A DNA stretch of 64,000 nucleotides. Origin: Argopecten irradians (Eukaryota; Mollusca; Bivalvia; Pectinida; Pectinidae). A program made the position numbers and the translations under genes. Positions within the stretch are counted from its first letter, which is position 1. Each line of letters opens with the position of its first letter. The notes under the pieces were generated by a model. It ran no database searches. It was not told where the DNA came from and saw only the letters and a list, made by a program, of their open reading frames with translations. This document shows positions 50,401 through 62,569 of this stretch, piece after piece. The stretch is from contig NC_091144.1 in NCBI RefSeq assembly GCF_041381155.1, positions 20,283,544-20,347,543 of the forward strand. Reading direction: 5' to 3'.

Positions 50401-53400
50401 CAGTACACTCTAGCTCACGAGTTCGATGTCCACTAGAGACAATTTTGACGTACGCTAATGGTTTGTATACGGTACTGAATCTAAATCTGGTAATATAAAA
50501 CACCTTAAAAGTAGATAGTGTTCCAGCTACCATTGTCAATCCACCCTTTTAGTACGATAAGGGCATTACTTATGGTTACAATAGACACAGTGAAACACCT
50601 TAAGGTGAATAAAACTGCCCATTATTAATCTCACTAGAAATATTATAATAAGACGAATATCAATTCTAGGTCAATCACTATACACCAAGACTTTCGGTAT
50701 ATTACTGTCGATGTATATTGAATGTATTCCATTTCAATACATTTGTAAATACCTTTCTTTCTGATGATTTAGAGTAGTAGGTAAAATTCCACAGAAAAAT
50801 TATCCAACTTCCTGATTTCGCCAAAGCGTTTAAAAGTCATGATTGTGATCTCTGGCACAAGGAAGAAGTATAGGTGTTCATTCGGCTACATGTATCAATG
50901 GAGCCTCAATGCTATTCTATTTTTAGATCAGACGATCTACGTCACTTTATCGAATGTTTATTACTTTTACATGTTTCTTTACGAAATATGTATTCAAAGT
51001 TTTCAGATCATTTCCATCGACATTATAAAAACATCAGAAAGGGACGACTAGATAATTCTTTCACAATTGATATTTTAAAATTTAATGTATTCATTTGAAA
51101 ATGATTTGCTTTTCGTTTTACGAGTTGTTCATAAAACACGATTAAATATGCTAATAAATAACCCAAACAAAGAGAACAAGTGATATCTTTCTATAAAGAA
51201 TATACTGTATGCTAATCCAATTCATGAATAGATCATACATGACCCGTGTATTAAAACGTAAGCTGTATTTTGGCAAGGGTAAGAAAGATAGAGCTACTTT
51301 TTTTTGTGACCGGAGCCAACAATACAGCTTACATTTAATGACACTGACCATGTATACAATATTTTAGCTAAAATATACCAACGTTGTTGCAAATATGTCC
51401 CCCTTTCAATCAATAATTCGCCTCGTCATTCGAGGTCATTCGAATCGGCACACGTGCTGAAATTCTAAAATACAGCTGATTTCCGTCAGTGCCAAATACA
51501 ACAAAAATATATGTGGTAGGTGTTTTCCGACATCAATGCTGGTTACAGGATAAAATGAATTGAAATGGCGAAATAACAGATGTATTATTATCATTTAAAA
51601 TATTATTATTTTCCATACAGTTACGCGTATGTAAAGTACAGGTACTTTATATATTTGAAATCTAACTGGAACACCAGCTCTTTTTCTATTTACGCTAAAA
51701 ATGAATAAATAAAATATTGTAAATATTTAACTTTCAGTTTCCAAGTCCAGTATATGTTACTATGGTTACTCCTACTACTACTCTTACTACAGCAGTTACT
51801 ACTACCGGTCGTACTACTGTGACGGGGGATGTTGTGGCTATTACTACAGTAGATACTGCTGTGACAGGTTTGTATACTGTACATTTACATATTTAAGTGG
51901 TAACCTTATTTTATAAAACTGTTATGACGGACGTTGTGGGTATTACTACAGTCGGTACAGCTATGACAGGTATGTATACTTTATATTTACATATTTTAGT
52001 GGTAACCTTATTTTATAAAACTGTTATGATGGATGTTGCGGGTATTACTACAGTCGAAACTGCTGTGACTGGTTTGTATACTGTATATTTACATATTTTA
52101 GTGGTAACCTTATTTTATAGTACTGTTATTACGGATGTTGTGGGTATTACTACAGTCGATACTGCTGTGACAGGTATATACTGTACATTTACATATCTTA
52201 GTGGTAACCTTATTTTATAATGCTGTTATTACGGATGATGTTAATATTACTACATTCGATACTACTGTGACAGGTTTGTATACTGTGTATTTACGTATTT
52301 TAATAGCAACTTTATATTCTTTACTGTGACGGATGACGGTATGAGTACCACTGCACTTAATCCATATGTGACATGAATCTTTACTGTGAATTTGACTTGT
52401 CAAATAATGCTTCTATATGTATTACAAGTGTCTGGGAGTGAGAAGGCAAGGTAAAGCTATCAAATATCACGAGAATTTGTCTTACGTTGCGTGCGGGAGA
52501 AGGGACACTATAAATCGCGGGTCTTCCGCCAAACCGTAACAGTTGGTAATCCTGCCAAATTATAGTGATACAAATTATATATTGGTTTTATTTAAGGATT
52601 AAAGTCTCTTTCTGGTGGTTCTATCGAAGGATAAAGTTGAGTAGGGTATCGATATTTGGAATGGACCGCTTCGCGGTCCATTCCAAATATCGATACCCTA
52701 CTCAACTTTATCCTTCGATAGAACCACCAGAAAGAGACTTTAATCCTTATATTTACAGTCTTAACTATTATTTTCATAGCTCAAAATTTACCCTTAATAG
52801 TGTTTGTGGCATTTATAAGACTAAAATTGAATTATATCGTTTGGTTCCGACAGGCATTTGGAACAGCCACTCGAAGTGGCGGAAATTCCCGCCAATTTAT
52901 CAATGAACATACAAATAAAATGAGTTCCGTCTGATGAAGCATATATCTGGGGTTTTCCCGGTATGGCCTATAAATCGTTTTATTTACCTGTTGTTAAAAA
53001 CACCATGATGCAAAGCAGTTTGGTTTTAATCTTTTGCTTCGTATGATTACACACGCTTACACAATTCATAACGTGGCAGGATATTTAACGTAGTTGTGAC
53101 GCGGCGTCCGATTCAAACCGCCTGTGTCAAGGAAGTGTGACAAACAGAGAGTTTCTTCAATTTTGTGATCACTTGAGTTCTACTTAATCAGTTCACGTTT
53201 GAAATTTCTTGAAAATACGGATGTTTACATAGTTCCATGTCATTATTTCCGGATTTTGGAGATTCAAATGTATCGGACGTCGTTTCGAGGAACATGTACA
53301 AACACAGGTAGGCCCACTACTGTAAACGTTTACCGCTCTCAAAATGTTAGCTTATATTTATATTGTTGTTTCAAACACTTCAATAAATATTAGAGATATC

Positions 53401-54893
53401 TATTACAAGTATTGTAAAGCTACAATTGTAGGATTCCGTTTCATTGATATTTCGAAACACCCAAACGTACATTGTAAGGCCTACTCTCGCCGATTCACAG
53501 TAGATAACGTACAGGACTTGTCTGTCCCCCGAGATGAACAAAAATGCATTGTCGTGCTAGGTCGTTTTGGTTAAACTTATCCAACTCAAAGACTGATGAT
53601 GTCCTTACATATCTTATCCATTCGCGTACAACCAAAGATGTTAAAAATACAAATAGGATGTAGATCTAGGCTACATGTTGTAGCGAACAACACAGACTCA
53701 CCGACACACAACATGTAAACATTGTGACGTCATCGGAATGTGCAAAACTGTACATTGTACAACATTGTTTATTTATCATACGCACGGAAGCATTGCTCAA
53801 AGAGGTACGGTAGTAACATAAACAATGTAACTTTTCTACATTTGTATTTACACACGTACATGTATATTTGTTCAAACCTATTTTGATACATGTAAGCTTA
53901 CATGTTCATCGAACGTACGTTCGGTACTGAAAACACCAAAAGTTTCTGATTTGGACCACCATAAATTCATCCGCGCGGCTCCAAATTGCGCGTGACATAC
54001 TCAATCTATCGAGAAATAAAGTTGAGTAGCCTTTGGTTGAAATCAACGGGGTTTATACTATCAATTCACCACTGACTGTAAATATTGCAAATTAATGTTA
54101 ATTCATACTTATTGTAACGTCTTACACCCAGCGTCTGAATATGTATCATTGAAAGATTATTTAAAAACAACAATTATCCATGTCGGTTGTGGTTCTCTGT
54201 CTCCAGTACTAGTGTTGGAACTATAGCCGGGGCAGTGATTGGAGGAATCATCGTCATAGCTGTCGTCGCCGTCGTTGTCGTCATCTGCTGTAAAGCCAAG
54301 TTCACAACCAGGCGGCGAACTGGAGTCGTGATAGCAAATCAAAACACAGCTACTACTGTCAGTAAGTCGGAAGTAACAAAAGGAGGAGTGACTATATACT
54401 CAAGTTTGAAAATACGAAGATTGCTCTCTTATATAACCACGTAAAGAGTCTAGCCTTAATGCAAGTTTATATAAAGGCTCATGACTGGAAAAACCAAATA
54501 AACGGCAACAAGATCTAGGTTTATAGAGCTAAAGTGATGAATCTAGAATGAAAACACATACTGTCATTCACATAAAAATTATATAAATGTGCTAGTACAG
54601 TATATAATGGGTTTTGCTAAGAGATTATGACGTAATAGTCTTGTTAAAGAAAATAAGGACGCATCTATGATTACAAAGTTTTGTGATAACATACACTATT
54701 TTTTATTCCAGCTACTGTTTCACAGCCTCCGCCACCTCCGCAACCACAGCCAATGATGCAGCCATACGGACAACCTCCCCCGCCACCATACCAGCAGCCG
54801 GGAATGGCCTACCCCCCTCCACAACAGTACCCTCCCCCTCCACCACCCGGAGGCAATCCAGCCTACCCACCGCCTCCTCCCCCAAAGTACTAG
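47417..54893 (+). CDS. CYYR1-like membrane protein, gene C
   Basis: Coding exons 47417-47471, 51738-51867, 54207-54361 and 54712-54893, phases 1-2-1, give 173 residues. The leader is MASQSVWLLVTTLFQLIS. The Cys/Tyr region begins CYYGYSYYYSYYSSYYYR and continues C-x3-CC-x7-CC (CDGGCCGYYYSRYCC). The helix is about residues 67-90 (GAVIGGIIVIAVVAVVVV) and is followed by KAKFTTRRR. The tail is strongly Pro-rich, with PPPPPYQQ, YPPPQQYPPPPPP and a terminal PKY. Exon 3 is 155 nt, as in B and D. Gene B is the closest relative by eye. The exon 2 donor is the weaker GTTTGT form, and downstream pseudo-donors alternate GTTTGT and GTATGT. Intron 1 holds the inverted 48443-49996 element. Role unknown beyond family resemblance. 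Confidence 0.88.
48443..49996 (+). mobile_element. Non-autonomous element with ~155-bp repeats, copy 2
   Basis: Starts with hairpin AGCCCACCATCATCAGATGG..GGGCT, then a (GTCC)n tract at 48506-48565, eight ~155-bp units with CAAGATGGCCGACAGGCGGC and CATCTTGGATTTTGATAG, and ends at the AGATCCCTCTGGGATCT hairpin. It is the reverse complement of the 969-2493 copy. It lies in intron 1 of gene C. Confidence 0.8.
50490..50665 (+). repeat. Dispersed repeat also found at the right window edge
   Basis: Matches 63829-64000 with few differences in the same orientation (AATATAAAACACCTTAAAA, 'tccagcta', GTGAAACACCTTAAGGTGAA, CTGCCCATTATTAATCTCAC). It is in intron 1 of gene C; the other copy is in an intron of gene E. 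The family is not recognised. Confidence 0.85.
51868..52375 (+). repeat. 102-bp tandem repeat of the gene C exon 2 3' half and donor
   Basis: Donor positions 51868, 51970, 52072, 52174 and 52274 mark five units. Each has TATTACTACAGT and CTGTGACAG, then a GT[TA]TGTATACTG donor-like site and a 'tttacatattttagtggtaa' spacer. The period is 102 bp (34 codons), so frames persist over several units, but in the exon 2 frame the spacer has a stop. The units look like decaying copies of the CCGYYYSRYCCD-coding end of exon 2. Confidence 0.88.
52593..52749. repeat. Perfect 77-bp inverted repeat with a 3-base loop
   Basis: Arms 52593-52669 and 52673-52749 are exact reverse complements around TTC, so both strands give the same peptide frame. 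It lies in intron 2 of gene C. A word from the arm, ATAAAGTTGAGTAG, recurs at about 54015. Perfect identity suggests a very recent origin. Confidence 0.95.
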
Positions 54894-55559
54894 GCCATCT
54901 GATTTGGAGTCCTTTCGTTGCGATGATTTTTCTTGTGGAAACCTTTGACCTTTTATACCAACGCGTTGAAAAATTACATTATTTCTTCCCCTTCTTATGA
55001 CGTAATGCACGCATATCAGTGACGTAGTGATGACGTAATTCACGCATATCAATGACGTAGTGATCTATCAACAGAACATATAAATTCTGTAGAACGATCA
55101 TTGGTAGAAATCATAATACAATGTACTGTAAAATTTTACAGAGCGAAACGATCACATGCACGATGATGTACACTTTGCTGTTTCCAGGTGTCACAGATGG
55201 AATTCATACATTGATGAACTCTATTGTTTTGTCTCGTGTTCGGTATTTCATACGGATATAAACCTTGACTCCATAAAACTTTAAAATAGTGCTTCATTAA
55301 GTTGTTATGATGAATCTGTCTTTCACTCTTGCATAATATGATATTTTATTATTTGTGATTTAACAATGAGGCGACAGGTCTTCACAAGTTGACCAATTAT
55401 TTGTTTTTGCTATTCGGATTTTTATTTATCTATAATTTATCTGTAAATATGCAATGCATGATCAAAGTAAACGTACATTTCAATCAATTATTTTTTTCTG
55501 TTTATACTATCATACTTTGATTTTATATTGTCTTTATAAGATTAAAACTGTGTAAATAA

Positions 55560-57440
55560 TCAAATAATCTTTCTGTGTTTCTCAATATTTTACCATTTGA
55601 TTCGGGAAAAGCTAGGAAAAATTGAACACCCTTCTCATTTGAAGGAATCTGAGATTTTACAAACTGGGATGGTATAATTTGAAGTCATAAATCAGTTATA
55701 AATGTATGCAAACGAAAAAGTTAACTAAAAGGATATTAAACGAGTGTTCATTTCATATGAGTTTTTTATAAGGGCGCACGAAGGGCACGAAATGCGAAGC
55801 ACTTCTAAGGTAACAGATACACGAAAATATAAGAAAAAACACAATCTTCAAAATTCTCCGGTACTGCTCTCTCCAGTAATTATATATTTAACTAATGCAA
55901 ATGCATAACAGGAGTAATTAAACGCTTTTTATTGTTTTTTAAATAATAATAATAACACTTTGAAAATTAAAAGCTAAAGAAAGCAGTCAAAATATCCACC
56001 AAGACGAAGATGAGCACAAGGAATCATGACTCACATAACGCCAACAAATGGCGCAAAATCATAGGATTCGCATACGCGGCAGTCCAGGCCTTGAATGGAC
56101 ACAGAGAAATCCGAATCTTTGAGCTCATTTCTATGAGTTTATGCTAGACAATTATTACATCATATACTTCTATAGTTTAAAGTGCGTCCTTTTATTTCTA
56201 AAGTATGTCTTCTACATGAAATAGAAAATAAAATAAACAAGTAGAGCTTCGCTCTTCCTATGCCGTGCATGATCCGTATTAAAACAAAGTCTAAGAAGTT
56301 GTTATTTTGGCAAGCAATTTCAAGACATGCAAAACTTCAGCTATATCGAAGTATGTAATTTTGAAAGTGTTCACTTTTTCGAGATATGCGAAATTTCATA
56401 TATATTGGAACTTGAAAGTGTTCACTAATTCGAGATATGCAAAATGTCAGCTACATTGGGGTATACAAACCTGAAATGGTTGACTGATTCGAAATATGTA
56501 AGATGTCAGCTGAATGGGGTCTATACAAACTTTAAAGAACCAACTCCGGCAGACGACAGCTACTTTCACATTCAATAAGTTCAATCCCGTCTTTGTATTA
56601 TGCAAAGCTACCTCCTTTATGGGTAGGTATTCTTTGTGACGTCATTATTTTGTGAGCAACATTCACGTAGTTTCCTCTGAAATGTTAATCTCTCCCATAG
56701 TTCATTGCGGTCCTCCGATTTGTGTAGGGCCAAAATGAACCCTGGGAGACATTGCTTAAATATTTACTTTCGCATACATATTACGTCATAATCAATAACT
56801 ACCTGCAAGGGCAGATAACTCTGTATCGTGCAAATAGAGAATACCGAAACCTAATATATGTACTGTTGTTATTATGATTATCATAGCGTTATTCACTATA
56901 ATTTTTCCTCTATTGATCCTGTTGCAATGATACTGATGGCTGATCTATAATATACCCATACGGTTCTTACACAGTTTTAAAAACTTACATTGTAAAGACC
57001 TGCCATACGGAATTTTAACAAAGACCATAAACTCCGTTAGGTCAGTCTGCTAAACCATTTCAAAAATCGAGACATGATCACAAGATGTTAGTAATATAAG
57101 CCACACCTCGGGTTCTTTGTGATTGTCTTTAATAGATACAATGGTTACTTATCACAAGTCATTGATGCTTTGAGAAATAGATAAAAATTACATGTAAAAA
57201 AAATAATAGTTAATACAAAAAAAAAAGTTATAAATCAATAAGTCATAAATAAATAAAAAAAAGTTCTATAAAATTGGAATAGAGAAATCTTCTCGCTAGT
57301 CAGGCTGTCAGTGCTGTTGTCTTATTTTTTATGTTATATTATACAATAGTTACTTCGGTGGCTGGCTTTTCTGTCGTTGTTGAGGAAGGGGTATTTGAAC
57401 TAGGTCCCGATTCGGGGTTGTCCGCCATGACAACTGAAAA
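55560..57440 (-). repeat. Segmental duplication, copy 1 (gene D tail)
   Basis: Matches 62570-63820 in order and orientation: 'tctttctgt..ctca', TTACCATTT, CCCTTCTCATTTGAA, 'tatgcaaacgaaaa', 'ctctgaaatgt', the terminal exon and its acceptor. Copy 1 also holds the dispersed repeat 55771-56290, absent from copy 2, so that insertion followed the duplication or was lost. 54894-55560 is probably gene C 3' UTR and spacer. Confidence 0.8.
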
Positions 57441-60400
57441 AAGTATGCAATATAACTTAAGTTATTGTGTATTATTAGGCCATCTATTGAAATTTAGTGC
57501 AATATGAGTATCTGCTATAACGACTACAACTACAATATTTTACTATTTTTTTAATTAACCATGTACACGTACCTACCAAATGTGTGCACGTCGTTGACGC
57601 GTTAGAAGATTTTGAGTGAGGTTGGTAAACACAAAAGGAACGATTTGATCTTATGATACCTGATTTTGAATTCATTCATGTTCATTTCTAAAATGTTTGT
57701 ATGAAATTATGCAGGCTTACAGTGTATCACATTTTTAGACAGACTTCCTAGATATGAATATGCTACTACTCGCCACATACAGGAGGATAAAAGCAATTGA
57801 CAAATCCCGTAATTGAGATATATGCATGCTCATTAAAATTATTTAAGCGTTAAAGATGCTCCACCGCTGACAGAGCAAAAATGAATTCGTCATTTGAACA
57901 TTAATTGGTGTCTAATCGTTTATATATATGCCTAATTAACACAAAAAATATATAAAATAATTTATTTCGCCTTTGGTGCATGCGCAATCAGTACTTCATT
58001 CCATATAGGATATAGTGTCACGGAATTTTTTTGGGGTGCAATTAATTATTTTTCATATTTTTAACTTGAAGTAAAATAAGAAGCTCAAACTTTTCAGTGG
58101 TGGTCATGGTGTAAAGTAAGTAACTTTTGTAACTGAAGAAAAATACTTAATCGTCTGCTTCTGATTTTGATAGTGAAAAAATACCATTTGTCAGCGGTGG
58201 AGCATTTTAAATAGAAATTTATCTTAATTTCGAAGGAGTATCAGAAAATGTTTTTTCTTCCAAATTTTTGTTACGCGGTTCACACAATTTCCAAACAATA
58301 ATTTTTCATATTCCGATGAAATTAGACCATTGTGGTACATATGCTTATAGTTAATTATTAGATCACATGATAAAATACAATAAAACGTCAATATCTCTAT
58401 TTTGACGTCAAGATATCATTGGGTTTTTGCGCCATACTTAAAACAAGATAATACAAGAAAACTGATCAGAAAGTCAGATTGAGTATGAAAACAAAGAAAA
58501 AAATAGTTATATTATAATAAAAATTTTCATATTTTACATAAGCTGGTATTCTTATCAAAGTTTATTTTTTTTATCTTGTATATGTCCTTATCATATATCC
58601 ACTCGCGATTTTCTGAATAATGAAACATATATTTTAATATTTGCAGTGCAATATTATGGGGAAATTCATACCGAAACTGTCCTTATTTGGGTTAGACACG
58701 TCAGGTGTAGATGTTGGTTCGATTCTTTTCCTTTCTACCCACATGACTCTGGCCACCACTAGTGAACATATGGCCAGCACAGTAAACATAGTCCCTCCTA
58801 TAGCACATCCTATAATTAGTCCCTTTCTGTCAGAAAAAAAGATAAAATAACCAGTTACCTTACCATAGCTTACATCTACTTAAAGTATTTCTTGTAATTT
58901 TCACCATCACAAACTCTCATAAAACATACAATGTGTGAATATGGATGCTTATATGTGATGGTTCAGATCCATGAAAGCACCGAAATACTATTGACATAGC
59001 GGTAAATGTTGTATAAAATATCACACGTTTTGAAAGAACCGCCACAGTCAACGCAATGTTTGAAACTTTCGGGTAATATCGGAAAATCGAGTTACATCAC
59101 CTGACCGACATCGGCGATACCCGTTTACATGTAGATCGGAACCTCCCGAGCCATATCACGTGGTCAATATCGGCAATACACGTACACATCTGAATAGATC
59201 GGAACAGTTTGGATATTTCCGAGCTATTTTAAACGTGTACACGTTAAAAATCAATATTTTAATTTAATTATTTAATAACTTTGCGAATACGAACTTTACA
59301 AAAGTCGGTAAATATCGAAAATTTAAAACTTAGAGAGGCGGAGAAAAATATGTAGAACACTCTAAATACTTTTTCTATGCCAAAAATACAAGTCACAGAC
59401 CATACATCTTTAAATATACGTGTCCGATGACTGGGTGTATTGAATAGTCTCTATTTCTGTCTTATAATTCCAATGCTTGAATTTTCGCTCTATACACGAT
59501 TGACATTGAACACGTCTTCGACTATTAACCAGTTTAAACAGTAACCGTTTAAAAAACAAACACAAACTAAAAATACATGGTTTTTTTAAAACGACTCTAT
59601 GTTTAACACTACAAGGGAGTGGTATGGATTGGCGGTTTAGCATATCTTCACATGGTTATGTGTTATTATATCGATTTGATATAAAAGAAAATAATAAACT
59701 ACTTAGTATATTGGCTGATTTCGCCTCACAAAAGCGATTATCATCGTCTTTTCGGCCCGCTAAGCATCGTCTTTTCGCAGCGCCAGAACGAAATGGCACA
59801 TATCATCCACCATAATTAGCCCAATAACAACTGTTGAGTCAATAGGCAGCATTTCAACACAAGTCATTATAGGACATGTCTTTCCGAATACAAAATGTAC
59901 ATATACGAAGAATGTAACATCAATGTGCATTTATCACATAATCCGCCTGATATCCACTGTTATCGACCAAGTGATATTTTTGCTTAAACCATTAGTGTAA
60001 CATATAATAGCAGTTTTCATTGGTTGTGTAGGACAGAAAAAACATTATGACGTCATAACAAATACAATAAAGGGTCGTTATAATTGTTTTGGACAGTGGC
60101 TGAGTGTATGAAATGAACACCCATTTAAGGTCCTATAGATACATTTATAAATATAAAAAATATTGTTATTAAGTATATTATACAATTATCGACCTATTTT
60201 CAGGTGGATACGGTGAGTTATCAACCCGAGTGAGTGATATATCCCGAGACCGGAGACCGAGGGTTATATCATTTTCGAGTGTTGATAGCTCACCGTATCC
60301 ACCTGAAAAAAGGTCGTTAACTGTTTTATTATATGACATCTATAAGATATTGTCCCGGTTCTTCAAAAAGACTTAAGTACAATAAACAAGGTAATATTTG

Positions 60401-61943
60401 CAAAATAATGTTCCTTGTACGAAAGTAGTTTATCTATTACATGTAGTATATGGAAAATATCCAAATGCTTCTTGCTAATGTTTTAGACTAGTAAAACCGG
60501 AATATTTTATCGCTGCATCAACTGCCCGTCTGGCATTCTTGAACGTTTTCCATAAATTGAAGTTTGCAGTTGATCACCGTTGTTCGCAGTAAACTTGCTG
60601 CCTTACGCCAAATATGTTGCTGATAGATAAACCAGACGTTATTGAGTAAGGAAACTCTCGTTACGCTATATTTAGGTACGGCTCGACGTCAAAAGTGATT
60701 ATGACGTCACATCTAAAGGGAGTTTCCCTCGATCTATTTTTGACACAGGTTACTGGACTCGCGAGAGGTATCTGGACTGAGTCCAGTAACCTCGCGTGCT
60801 TTTCGCCGCCGATTTCGGGGTTGATATCGCAGTTGATGAATACTTCTGAGAAACGTTTCGGCCAATCAAAATACAGCAAAAACACCAGTCATAAAATAAT
60901 ATCTGTTATACCCACCTAGATTCCGTTTTATCTGATGGTTTGTAGGAAGGTGTTTCAGGTACGTAACTATAGCAACAGGTTTTAAACGAGTAAGATACGG
61001 TATATGAATAAGTATTGTACGTATATCCTTCAGTTATTGTACAACAGCTATCTGGGCAGTACTTCGCAGAATAGTAACCAGTGAAATAATTATAATACTG
61101 ATGACGATTGTTGACGTCTATGGAATAACGTCCATAGTAGCTGTTAAAGTAAGTTTGATAGAAACAACCCGATACATCGCTCATAACAGGAACTCTGACC
61201 TGAAACAGAAAGAAAGCTAAGAACTGATATTTTACCTGCTTTTTTAATATTTATTTAGAAATTAATTTGACCATTATGACATCACCGTTGTCCGTCAACG
61301 TATCCCAACTATCAACATGTCTATTACATCTCATAGATTTAGGAAAATGAAGAAGATTAACAGACTAATGATTGGACAATTCAAACGTTTAACATCCTAT
61401 TCACATATCGATTAGGTATAATAAATCTGATGATCAAATTACTATACCTAGGATGTTGAGACTTACTGTGTTATCCCGCCTCAGACAAGAATCCCTATTG
61501 GTTAAAATGACGTCACGTGATATAGTCGTATCAGGTTAGTAGAAATCGTATCAGGTTTGGATAATAGAATTATCGTTCTTTGCCCCTAACGTCATTAACA
61601 ACAAAATGGCGGTCAAGTAACGCTTCGCGACGACGGCACTCAAAGAGATGGAGACAAAATGTTTGAATGATAGCGCTGATGACCGCTTACAAAGCAAACC
61701 GAAATCGGCAACACTTATTTAGGATTATTTAACAGAAATGGACCATGACAACGCATTCTAGTCTTCAATAAGGTGAAAATTGTTTTTTAGCTATGAGTCG
61801 TTTTGGTTTCCATACTCAGTACATAATGCATAGGTCACTAACAAACTGTTTAACTAATAATATAAGACACGTTATTTCCTTTACTTACCTATCAATATAA
61901 TAAGTAGAATGTTCCACAGATACAGGTAGGTGTTAGTAATCAT
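57339..61943 (-). CDS. CYYR1-like membrane protein, gene D, with a PDZ-ligand tail
   Basis: Coding exons 61943-61889, 61216-60916, 58826-58672 and 57433-57339 give 201 residues in phases 1-2-1. The leader is MITNTYLYLWNILLIILI. The extracellular part is longer and Tyr-rich, with C-x36-C-x3-CC-x19-CC. The helix is about residues 122-143 (LIIGCAIGGTMFTVLAICSL) and is followed by RKR. The short tail has no PPxY and ends EVTIV, a class I PDZ-ligand form. Exon 3 is 155 nt, as in B and C. The start of exon 2 is uncertain: the strongest acceptor (TTTCTGTTTCAG, exon from 61199) joins out of frame to exon 1, while TTCTTAG (exon from 61216) keeps the frame but has a poor pyrimidine tract. An alternative first exon is possible. 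Exons 2-4 are secure. Confidence 0.75.
57854..58206. mobile_element. TTAA-target MITE 'AGATGCTCC', copy 4
   Basis: TTAA at 57850-57853 and 58207-58210 brackets AGATGCTCCACCGCTGACAG and GTCAGCGGTGGAGCATT. Same orientation as copy 3. In gene D intron 3. Confidence 0.85.
60188..60320. mobile_element. Foldback element, TTTTCAGGTGGATACGGTGA
   Basis: Inverted arms of ~40 bp (CAGGTGGATACGGTGAGTTA and TAGCTCACCGTATCCACCTG) around an inner palindrome of CCGAGACCGGAGACCGAGG type. In gene D intron 2. A smaller 14-bp inverted repeat, AGGTTACTGGACTC, lies at 60747-60792. Confidence 0.8.
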
Positions 61944-62569
61944 GGCGGCACCAACAAGGAAGATATACTTATGTCTGTTTACACAGTGACATCATATATA
62001 GGTAGGTTATTTACAGCTTAATTCTGTCGAAATATTCTCATGTCTTTCTTTTGTCTTTTCGTAAGTGCCATCAAATTTAAAAGGCAAGGACTAAACAAAG
62101 AAACAGGTTCGCGATTATTTATATAAAGCAATAATGCAAAATGTTACGACGATATTGTAAATGACCTTGAAGTGTAGGTAGTTACACAATGTGACTCATA
62201 CGCTGTACATGCATACTTGACTGAAAACAAGTCCCTTTAAAACTTGTGATACTAACAAACCGCGATAATATTTGGAATGCATACAGTTTATATATCAATA
62301 CATAGTATCTGAAGACATGAATTTGAACACAAGAACATGATAGTTCAATAGTATGTAAGGGTGTTCACCCTATTTTTGTCCATAACCGCTTTTCTAATAG
62401 CGGGATTTTTCTTGCATTATTTCTACTCCCGTATCATTTCTCTGATTAGGAATGAATATTGATCGAAAAATGAACAATTTATTTATTTGATTATTGGATT
62501 CTCAGAATGTTGGTAACTTTTGTTGATATATATATTGATATATATATATATAAAGCTTTGTTAATGATC

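Noticed and set aside
51897-52220. A 107-codon frame downstream of gene C exon 2
   Set aside because: It arises from the 102-bp tandem repeat and is not in the exon 2 frame.
52565-52906. Identical peptides predicted on both strands
   Set aside because: A direct consequence of the perfect inverted repeat, not coding.
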